6,101 bases of DNA, taken from an uncultured Akkermansia sp. GTDB lineage: Bacteria > Verrucomicrobiota > Verrucomicrobiia > Verrucomicrobiales > Akkermansiaceae. The notes beneath the pieces are model-generated. The model did not search any database and was not told the DNA's origin. It saw only the letters and a list, made by a program, of their open reading frames with translations. The stretch is taken from assembly GCA_900766865.1 (NCBI GenBank), contig CAAFXA010000381.1, forward strand, positions 1 through 6,101. Direction: 5' to 3'. The position numbers were made by a program, and so were the translations under genes. Below, one piece after another: positions 1 to 4,562 of this stretch (positions are counted from its first letter, which is position 1; each line of letters starts with the position of its first letter).

Positions 1-657
1 CTGCCCTGCGCCGGTTACCTTGTTATCGATGAAACCGAGGCTCTCATTGCTATCGACATTAATACAGGCCGCAATAAGGGCAATAAGGACCTCGATAAGA
101 CGATTCTGGAGACAAATCTGGAATCCGCGAGAGAGATTGCCCGTCAGCTGCGCTTGCGTAATATTGGCGGTCTGGTTGTGGTGGACTTCATTGATATGCG
201 TCATCGCAAGGATCAGCTTGCCGTCTACAAGGCCATGAAAGAGGCTCTTAAGCGCGACAAGGCTAAGACTCAGGTGATGCAGATTACGCCCATTGGCCTC
301 ATGGAGATGACCCGTCAGCGTATAAATGAATCCCTGCTGGATTATGTGAATGATCATTGCCCCTACTGCCATGGTCGTGGTCGTATTAAGAGCGTGATGA
401 CCATGAGTGTGGAGATTCAGCGCCAGCTGAAGGCCACTATTCTTCGTTATCGTGACACAGTGGGCGATATGATGGTGGTGGTGAACAGTGATGTGCTCTC
501 CCGCTTTAAGAATGAGGATTCCAAGCTTCTTATGGAGCTGGAGCGTCAGTGTGCTGGCCGCCTCATTTTCCGCAGTGATCCCTCCATCCATCGCGAGGCG
601 TTCGCTATTCTGGATCCTGCCAACAATAATAAGACTCTTTACCAGGTTAATATGTAA
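1..657 (+). CDS. rng: Ribonuclease E/G family endoribonuclease (3' part, N-terminus outside window)
   Basis: Single-strand-specific endoribonuclease that cleaves AU-rich sites in rRNA precursors and mRNA in the cytoplasm. Only the last 218 codons are present; the frame is open from base 1, so the S1 and RNase H-like parts lie off the left edge. Visible residues: AIDINTGR with Asp19 and VVVDFIDM with Asp62, matching the Mg-binding pair of E. coli RNase E (D303/D346, the same 43-residue spacing). NLESAREIARQLRLRNIGG is the family signature between them. CPYC gives Cys120 and Cys123, the zinc-link cysteines (E. coli C404/C407), again with family spacing. The protein ends about 95 residues after the second cysteine, so it has no long degradosome scaffold and is RNase G-sized at its C-terminus. 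An intrinsic terminator follows 30 bp later. Family assignment is near certain; the choice of rng over rne rests on the short tail. Confidence 0.95.
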   Translation: MPCAGYLVIDETEALIAIDINTGRNKGNKDLDKTILETNLESAREIARQLRLRNIGGLVVVDFIDMRHRKDQLAVYKAMKEALKRDKAKTQVMQITPIGLMEMTRQRINESLLDYVNDHCPYCHGRGRIKSVMTMSVEIQRQLKATILRYRDTVGDMMVVVNSDVLSRFKNEDSKLLMELERQCAGRLIFRSDPSIHREAFAILDPANNNKTLYQVNM

Positions 658-687
658 CAGAGTTTGCGGCTTAATCGCATGTTTTTC

Positions 688-726
688 AGTACCATCTGCA
701 TCGAAATGCTGCAGATGGTACTTTTT
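688..726 (+). terminator. Intrinsic terminator after the RNase E/G gene
   Basis: A perfect 13-bp stem pairs AGTACCATCTGCA (688-700) with TGCAGATGGTACT (710-722) around a 9-nt loop and runs into a short T-run (722-726). The T-run lies only on the + strand side, so it terminates rightward transcription from the RNase gene. It separates that gene from the GH16 gene. Confidence 0.88.
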
Positions 727-780
727 ATGTGCCTTCCTTCAGAAAACTTCCGATTATCGGGAGTATGATGAAGTTTCTGC

Positions 781-809
781 TCGACCGGGTAAATGGAATC
801 AGGTAGAAT
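781..809 (+). promoter_or_regulatory. Candidate promoter of the GH16 gene, predicting a leaderless mRNA
   Basis: A -10-like TAGAAT (804-809) lies 17 bp after TCGACC (781-786, 4 of 6 matches to TTGACA). A start 6-7 nt after the -10 falls on or beside the ATG at 816, which would leave no 5' leader. The 10-mer GGTAGAATGC (802-811) also occurs in the murA promoter, and GGTAGAAT occurs upstream of the DUF6941-like gene. The -35 is weak. AGGT at 801-804 could alternatively be read as a distant partial Shine-Dalgarno, so the call is tentative. Confidence 0.5.
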
Positions 810-815
810 GCGGAT

Positions 816-1667
816 ATGATGAAAACCTTGCTTGCAGTGGTGATGGCGCTGGCTATGCCAGTGGTGATGGCTGCTCCTAAAACGGCCCCCAAGGAGTTGC
901 CGGGTGGCTGGGTGTATGAATGGGGCGATGAGTTCAATGGCAGCAAACTCAATACCAAGAAATGGGCCTACGAGTTGGGCGTTGTGCGTAATCCCGGTGC
1001 TTCCCAGGCATATACCAAGGATTGTGTGAAGGTGAAGAATGGCAAGTTGCAGCTTATTTCCCGGGCAAAGAAAACCCCCAATTGTAATTATAAAGAGGGC
1101 TCGGATGCATGGATGGAAAAGATTAAAACTCAGCCGTTTGCCAGTGGTTCTGTGACGACTCGAGATGTGAAGCATTTTGAGGCACCGGGGCGCCTGGAGT
1201 TCCGCGCTCGTATTCCTGCGGGTAAGGGTGTGTGGCCTGCTATCTGGACGATGCACGTCAACAACTATGGCTGGCCTGCCAATGGGGAAATCGACATTCT
1301 GGAGCATATCTCACAGGAGCCGAACACTTGTTATTCTATCTTCCGCTGGGGGCATAATGGCGGTAATCAGGAGCATAAGGTGATACGTACACGCCAATTC
1401 GAGGCCTATAGCAAGAAGTTCCACACCTATGTGCTGGAATGGGATGATGATGTGATGCGTATTCTTATTGATGATGAAGAGGTAGGAAGGGTGAATATTG
1501 CAGATGCCAATTATCCTAATGGTGATAACCCGCTTCGCACACCCTGTTATATCATTATGAATACGGCTATTGGTGGCGATGGTACCTGGCCGGAGAAGGC
1601 AGACCCGGCAGATTATCCCGTAAAGTTCGAGATTGATTACGTACGCTATTATACCAAGAAGAAATAA
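816..1667 (+). CDS. Secreted glycoside hydrolase family 16 (laminarinase / endo-beta-glycanase type)
   Basis: Exported retaining endo-glycosidase of 283 residues. Residues 1-20 are a signal peptide: MMK, a hydrophobic core to about 18, then MAA|PK. No lipobox cysteine is seen. The rest is one GH16 beta-jelly-roll domain: WVYEWGDEFNG near the start, GRLEFRARIPAGKGVWPAIWTM at 126-146, the catalytic motif GEIDILEH (nucleophile Glu158, Asp160, acid/base Glu163), FHTYVLEWD at 202-210 and FEIDYVRYY at 271-279. The extra residue in ExDxxE is typical of the laminarinase-like branch rather than lichenases (ExDxE). Family members cut beta-1,3/1,4-glucans or galactans, and GH16 enzymes of Akkermansia act as endo-O-glycanases on mucin; the substrate here cannot be told from sequence. 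There is no carbohydrate-binding module and no sugar-utilisation neighbours. The ATG at 816 is chosen because it gives a clean signal peptide; the ATG at 819 is equally possible. Confidence 0.93.
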   Translation: MMKTLLAVVMALAMPVVMAAPKTAPKELPGGWVYEWGDEFNGSKLNTKKWAYELGVVRNPGASQAYTKDCVKVKNGKLQLISRAKKTPNCNYKEGSDAWMEKIKTQPFASGSVTTRDVKHFEAPGRLEFRARIPAGKGVWPAIWTMHVNNYGWPANGEIDILEHISQEPNTCYSIFRWGHNGGNQEHKVIRTRQFEAYSKKFHTYVLEWDDDVMRILIDDEEVGRVNIADANYPNGDNPLRTPCYIIMNTAIGGDGTWPEKADPADYPVKFEIDYVRYYTKKK

Positions 1668-1683
1668 GCACTGTCCTTATTTC
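1661..1683. repeat. Inverted repeat spanning both convergent stop codons
   Basis: GAAATAAG (1661-1668) and CTTATTTC (1676-1683) are perfect inverted copies around a 7-nt loop. The repeat includes the TAA of the GH16 gene and the TAA of the cytochrome gene on the other strand. It is the only possible terminator structure between these convergent genes, but it is AT-rich, has no T-run on either side, and may simply arise because both genes end in AAATAAG. Confidence 0.55.
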
Positions 1684-2261
1684 GCAAAGCGTTGGCGAAT
1701 ATATTCCGTGACGGCCTGAATTTCTTCAGCGTCGTTCAGTCCGGGGGGGAGCATAATGGTATTCCATTGCTCCCCCTTCACACTTATGGGCCCTTCCAGG
1801 CCACGGGAAAGTATCTCCGGCAGGCGAGAGGGGGTGTCTGTGAGCCATTCTGAGCCCTGTAAAGGGGGATACACGCCTGTTTGACCTTCTCCGTTGTGCC
1901 CATGGCATACGGCGCATTTAGCGCGGTAGAGAGCCTCTCCCCGGTCTTGTTTGTGGGTCTCTGCCAGGAGCGGCAGTTGCTGGTTTGCGAGCCAGTCCGA
2001 CAGAGGCTGGCTGGCTCCGTGGCTCAGGATGGGGTGTCTGGCCTGCAGGGCGTCCTGTAATGCCGGGGTAATTGGGGTGCCGGGTTGCCATTGCCGCAGC
2101 GCTGGTGCTAACTGCTGTTGCCATTCGTTACCATGGCAGAACAGGCAGCCCCTGGCACGGGCCGTGCGTTCTCCTGTGCTGCCGCCGCCTTCCACCCATA
2201 CCAGCAGGGTGAGCCCTGCGGCAAGCAGAGAGAATATCAGCAATTTTGCAAGGCTCTTCAT
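1677..2261 (-). CDS. Exported c-type cytochrome with two CxxCH haem motifs
   Basis: A 194-residue electron carrier predicted to act on the outer side of the cytoplasmic membrane. Residues 1-24 form a hydrophobic export signal (MKSLAKLLIFSLLAAGLTLL) without a clear cleavage box, so it may stay as a membrane anchor. The first haem site is CLFCH (39-43), followed by about 70 residues with no obvious distal methionine. The second is CAVCHGHNGEGQTGVYPPLQGSEWL starting at 116, a normal class I cytochrome c domain, with Met170 in TIMLPPGLND as likely sixth ligand and a C-terminal helix (EIQAVTEYIRQRF). The layout resembles diheme c-type subunits found near oxidases and dehydrogenases, but no such partner is in the window. 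The ATG at 2261 gives the signal peptide directly. Ten bases upstream is the murA terminator, so there is no room for a Shine-Dalgarno and no promoter is visible. The partner enzyme is unknown. Confidence 0.88.
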   Translation of the reverse strand: MKSLAKLLIFSLLAAGLTLLVWVEGGGSTGERTARARGCLFCHGNEWQQQLAPALRQWQPGTPITPALQDALQARHPILSHGASQPLSDWLANQQLPLLAETHKQDRGEALYRAKCAVCHGHNGEGQTGVYPPLQGSEWLTDTPSRLPEILSRGLEGPISVKGEQWNTIMLPPGLNDAEEIQAVTEYIRQRFAK

Positions 2262-2263
2262 GG

Positions 2264-2311
2264 TTTAAAAAGCGAAGGACGATTTGGCGATGCATCCAAT
2301 TCGTCCTTCGC
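2264..2311 (-). terminator. Intrinsic terminator of murA, abutting the cytochrome start codon
   Basis: On the - strand an 11-bp stem, GCGAAGGACGA with TCGTCCTTCGC (2301-2311 and 2272-2282), is extended by a one-base mismatch and 4 more pairs (TTGG/CCAA) around an 8-nt loop, then runs into TTTTTAAA (2271-2264). The strong stem and T-run mark it as the murA terminator. The T-run ends only 2 bases before the cytochrome ATG at 2261, so the same structure is also the immediate leader of that gene and could act as an attenuator. Confidence 0.9.
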
Positions 2312-2336
2312 GGAAAGTTCGTGGATTGAGGAGCAA

Positions 2337-3635
2337 TTAGTCTTCCACAATACCTTGGTCCTGGTCCAGAACGCGCTTCACTTTGGCGCCCAGTAGCTCC
2401 AGCTTGTCGTCCAGCATTTCGTAGCCGCGGTCGATGTGGTAGAGACGGTGAATCTCTGTGGTGTCTTCGGCGGCCAGAGCTGCCAGTACCAGTGCTGCGC
2501 TGGCGCGCAGGTCACTGGCCATAACGGGGGCGCCGGAAAGGCCGTCCACGCCGGTAATGATGGCTGTACCTCCGTCTACCTTGATGTTGGCACCCATGCG
2601 CTTAAGCTCGGAGCAGTGCATGAAGCGCTGCGGGAAGATGGTATCCTTGACCACGCTGATGCCGGGAGTGAGGGCAAAGAGCGCTGTCATTTGAGCCTGC
2701 ATATCGGTGGGGTATCCCGGGTAAGGATTGGTGAGAATCTTGCCGCTTCGGGGGTGCTCACCGGGTTTCACAAACACAGAGGTGCCGTCCTCGTTGTACT
2801 GTACCACGTGGCCACATTCCACCAGGAGGTCGGAGATGGACTTCATGTGTTCGCGGCAGACGCGGTTCAGGGTGATGCCATCGCTTACTCCCATGCAACC
2901 GGCCACCATGAAGGTGCCTGCTTCGATGCGGTCGGGAATGACGGTGTGCTCGCAGCCGTGCAGCTTCTCTACGCCATAGATGGTAATGGTGCGGGAGCCT
3001 GCGCCTTCGATGCGGGCACCCATCTTGTTAAGGAAGTTCGCAAGATCCACCACCTCCGGCTCGCGGGCAGCGGATTCAATAACAGTCTTGCCCTTGGCGA
3101 GTACAGCTGCCATCATCAGGTTGTCCGTACCCAGTACAGTGGGACCACTGTCGCCGCGCATATCTACCGTTGTGCCTACAAGGCCGTTAGGAGCCTCGAT
3201 AACCATGTTGCCGCCCTTCACTCGTACGCGGGCGCCCAGTGCCTGTATGGCACGCAGGTGCAGGTCTACAGGGCGGTCGCCAATCACGCAACCACCGGGC
3301 AGGGGGAGGGTGCAGCGTTTCATGCGTGCCATGATGGGGCCCAGCAGGCAGATGGAGGCGCGCATTTTGCGCACCTGCTCGTAAGAGGCACTGGAGCTGA
3401 TGCCGTCCGGGGATTCGATGCGAACAGTGCCGCTGGAACGTTCTACGGATGCTCCCAACTGACTGAGTATCTGAATCATGTAGTTGGTGTCCGATACGTC
3501 CGGTACTCGGGAAATACGTACGGGCTCATCTGTGAGCAGAGCTGCTGCAAGAATAGGCAGGGAGGCGTTTTTGGAGCCGCTGATGTTAACGGTGCCGCTG
3601 AGTCTGTGGCCACCTTCTACGATGAGTTTGTCCAT
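2337..3635 (-). CDS. murA: UDP-N-acetylglucosamine 1-carboxyvinyltransferase
   Basis: First committed cytoplasmic step of peptidoglycan synthesis: transfers enolpyruvate from PEP to the 3'-OH of UDP-GlcNAc; the target of fosfomycin. Full length at 432 residues (E. coli 419), collinear over the whole EPSP-synthase-like fold. Key residues: Lys22-Asn23 (SGSKNAS), loop cysteine Cys116 in [15 protein letters not shown] (E. coli Cys115, so fosfomycin sensitivity is expected at the target), Arg121, Asp311 in YPTDMQAQ (E. coli D305), DLRAS at 375-379 and Arg403 in HIDRGYE (E. coli R397). A short acidic tail, DQDQGIVED, goes beyond the E. coli end. The start ATG at 3635 aligns with the E. coli N-terminus (MDKLIVEGG against MDKFRVQGP). 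It has no Shine-Dalgarno. A single-gene unit is likely: own promoter at 3669-3696 and strong terminator at 2264-2311, perhaps with read-through into the cytochrome gene. Confidence 0.98.
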   Translation of the reverse strand: MDKLIVEGGHRLSGTVNISGSKNASLPILAAALLTDEPVRISRVPDVSDTNYMIQILSQLGASVERSSGTVRIESPDGISSSASYEQVRKMRASICLLGPIMARMKRCTLPLPGGCVIGDRPVDLHLRAIQALGARVRVKGGNMVIEAPNGLVGTTVDMRGDSGPTVLGTDNLMMAAVLAKGKTVIESAAREPEVVDLANFLNKMGARIEGAGSRTITIYGVEKLHGCEHTVIPDRIEAGTFMVAGCMGVSDGITLNRVCREHMKSISDLLVECGHVVQYNEDGTSVFVKPGEHPRSGKILTNPYPGYPTDMQAQMTALFALTPGISVVKDTIFPQRFMHCSELKRMGANIKVDGGTAIITGVDGLSGAPVMASDLRASAALVLAALAAEDTTEIHRLYHIDRGYEMLDDKLELLGAKVKRVLDQDQGIVED

Positions 3636-3668
3636 GGCTGAGATTGTGAGATGGTTTGCGTTGCTTGC

Positions 3669-3696
3669 ATTCTACCATATAACGTACGATTTGCAA
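3669..3696 (-). promoter_or_regulatory. murA promoter
   Basis: Read on the - strand: -35 TTGCAA (3696-3691), 16-bp spacer, -10 TAGAAT (3674-3669). The -10 is embedded in GGTAGAATGC, identical over 10 bases to the sequence before the GH16 gene. The predicted start near 3662 gives a leader of about 27 nt to the ATG at 3635, with no purine-rich Shine-Dalgarno in it. Confidence 0.72.
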
Positions 3697-3737
3697 GTAT
3701 TATGTGCCATATATTGGCCGTATATGATGAAAATATG

Positions 3738-3774
3738 AAAAAAATATCTCCGGGACAATCGTCTCGGAGATATT
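3738..3774 (-). terminator. Intrinsic terminator of the tRNA-Gln unit
   Basis: On the - strand AATATCTCCG (3774-3765) pairs with CGGAGATATT (3752-3743); an A-C mismatch and a further GAC/GTC triplet lead to a GATT tetraloop. A T-run follows (3742-3738, continuous with the last two stem Ts). It begins 4 nt after the tRNA discriminator base and isolates the tRNA from murA. Confidence 0.9.
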
Positions 3775-3777
3775 CAG

Positions 3778-3849
3778 TAGGGCTACAGGGACTCGAACCC
3801 CGAATAGCGGTGCCAGAAACCGATGTGTTGCCAATTACACCATAGCCCT
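3778..3849 (-). tRNA. tRNA-Gln (anticodon CUG)
   Basis: A 72-nt cloverleaf on the - strand. Acceptor stem AGGGCTA (3849-3843) pairs perfectly with TAGCCCT (3785-3779), discriminator A at 3778. D arm GTGT/ACAC with an 8-nt loop containing GG; anticodon loop TTCTGGC (3818-3812) with anticodon CTG at 3816-3814; a 4-nt variable loop; T arm CGGGG/CCCTG with loop TTCGAGT. It decodes CAG. Oddities: a T-C mismatch at the base of the anticodon stem (27-43), G rather than A at position 37, an A1-U72 first pair and A73 unlike E. coli tRNA-Gln (U1-A72, G73), and no encoded CCA, so tail addition by the CCA-adding enzyme is needed. The acceptor differences would fit a lineage that makes Gln-tRNA by the GatCAB transamidation route; that is an inference. 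Confidence 0.95.
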
Positions 3850-3869
3850 GTGTTACTTGGAACGCCGAG

Positions 3870-3898
3870 AGTATACGCGCATTTTTATCGTATGTCAA
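3870..3898 (-). promoter_or_regulatory. Strong sigma-70 promoter of tRNA-Gln
   Basis: On the - strand: -35 TTGACA (3898-3893, perfect), 17-bp spacer, -10 TATACT (3875-3870, 5 of 6). The predicted start near 3863 lies about 14 nt before the mature 5' end at 3849. The stretch after the -10 (CTCGGCG) is GC-rich, as at stringently controlled stable-RNA promoters. Confidence 0.9.
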
Positions 3899-3911
3899 GC
3901 GGAATTCTTCG

Positions 3912-3928
3912 TTTTTTTTAGTTTTTTT
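3912..3928 (-). promoter_or_regulatory. Phased A-tracts upstream of the tRNA promoter (UP-element-like)
   Basis: On the - strand an A8 run (3919-3912) and an A7 run (3928-3922) are centred about 10 bp apart, roughly 49-65 bp upstream of the predicted tRNA start. Such tracts bind the RNA polymerase alpha C-terminal domain or bend DNA at stable-RNA promoters. The role here is inferred from position and composition. Confidence 0.5.
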
Positions 3929-3941
3929 ATGAAAAAGGGAG

Positions 3942-3976
3942 AAAAAAACAACCGGCGGTTGCTGCCGCCGGTTGTT
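3942..3976 (-). terminator. Intrinsic terminator of the DUF6941-like gene
   Basis: A perfect 12-bp, GC-rich stem on the - strand, AACAACCGGCGG (3976-3965) with CCGCCGGTTGTT (3958-3947), 6-nt loop, followed by a T-run (to 3942). It lies about 35 bp after the stop codon at 4012 and just before the A-tracts of the tRNA promoter. Confidence 0.93.
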
Positions 3977-4011
3977 CCAATGGGGGAAATGTATTCCGAG
4001 AATCTCTCGCA

Positions 4012-4425
4012 TCAGCCCTGCGGGGCGTCCACCTTCACCAGGCGGATGGGGGTGCGGGAAACGAGCTCGCCGTCGAGAGTTACGTCTACGGAGTAAACGC
4101 CATCCTTCTCGAACTTAAGACCCTGGAAGTTCATGATAAGGTTGCGGGTGAAGAAGGAAACACCCTCGGGAAGGGCTACCTTCAGGTCGCCAACGATGGG
4201 CATGCGCTCTTTGTCCAGAGCCACACCATCCTCATCGGTAACGGAGATGCCCAGCTTGTGGTCGCCGGAGTCCTCCATCTCAAAGCAGAGGCGGAGAGCC
4301 AGGGCGCAGGCGGGGTGAATGACGGGGAACTGGCGGGCGAAGAGCGTATCAAAGGCGCCCTGCACGCAGAGCTTGCCCTGATAGTCGGCGGCGTAGTCGC
4401 AAAGGACAGCAACTTGAATATCCAT
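4012..4425 (-). CDS. Conserved hypothetical protein, DUF6941-like
   Basis: A 137-residue protein of unknown function. The pattern of a start such as MDIQVAVLCDYAADYQGKLCVQGAFDTLFA, then a strand-rich middle (ALALRLCFEMEDSGDHKLGISVTDEDG at 41-67) and a C-terminal MNFQGLKFEKDGVYSVDVTLDGELVSRTPIRLV, resembles the DUF6941 family: a single small beta-sandwich-like domain with an 'adult' core of alternating strands and a GxYxxxVxxDGxxVxxxPxxV-like close. The family match is from memory and not verified by search. No signal peptide, transmembrane helix or catalytic motif is visible, so it is probably cytoplasmic. The gene is monocistronic, with a candidate promoter at 4454-4482 and a strong terminator at 3942-3976. 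The ATG at 4425 is the first in frame after that promoter; it lacks a Shine-Dalgarno. Confidence 0.8.
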   Translation of the reverse strand: MDIQVAVLCDYAADYQGKLCVQGAFDTLFARQFPVIHPACALALRLCFEMEDSGDHKLGISVTDEDGVALDKERMPIVGDLKVALPEGVSFFTRNLIMNFQGLKFEKDGVYSVDVTLDGELVSRTPIRLVKVDAPQG

Positions 4426-4453
4426 GATATGTGTAATGTATTGATGTTAAAAA

Positions 4454-4482
4454 ATTCTACCGCGTGGCAAATCGGTGCACAA
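4454..4482 (-). promoter_or_regulatory. Candidate promoter of the DUF6941-like gene
   Basis: On the - strand: TTGTGC (4482-4477, 3 of 6), 17-bp spacer, TAGAAT (4459-4454, 5 of 6) within GGTAGAAT, the octamer also found before murA and GH16. The predicted start near 4447 leaves a leader of about 22 nt. A second, weaker possibility upstream is TATAAC (4504-4499) 16 bp after TTGCTT. No clear terminator for the upstream ABC permease gene is seen in 4483-4562. Confidence 0.6.
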
Positions 4483-4562
4483 CGTGGCGACTCTCAGAGT
4501 TATAGCAGAAACATCTGCGAAAGCAAGAAGAAAGTGTGCTAGTTGTGACATGTTGTCTGACA

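Noticed and set aside
154..657. A TTG start for a short 167-residue protein inside the RNase gene.
   Set aside because: The same frame is open to base 1 and the upstream residues contain the first catalytic aspartate motif, so TTG 154 is an internal leucine codon.
639..1307. A 222-codon open frame on the - strand overlapping the GH16 gene.
   Set aside because: It is antisense to a confident GH16 gene and crosses the terminator at 688-726; its translation has no domain or sensible signal.
2436..3641. A 401-codon open frame on the + strand, antisense to murA.
   Set aside because: It lies wholly opposite murA, whose protein matches its family end to end. The translation is low-complexity in Ala/Gly/His/Val with no recognisable domain, as expected for the complement of codon-biased DNA. 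No promoter or ribosome site is seen.
3617..4012. Open frames on both strands across the tRNA region (3617-4012 on -, 3651-3845 and 3857-4096 on +).
   Set aside because: They run through the tRNA, its promoter and two terminators, and encode no recognisable protein.
4490..4518. Palindrome ACTCTCAGAGT (4490-4500) and small hairpin GCAGA-AACA-TCTGC (4505-4518) after the permease gene, as a terminator or operator.
   Set aside because: The first has a one-base loop and cannot fold as a hairpin; the second has only 5 bp and no T-run. A protein-binding site remains possible but is unsupported.
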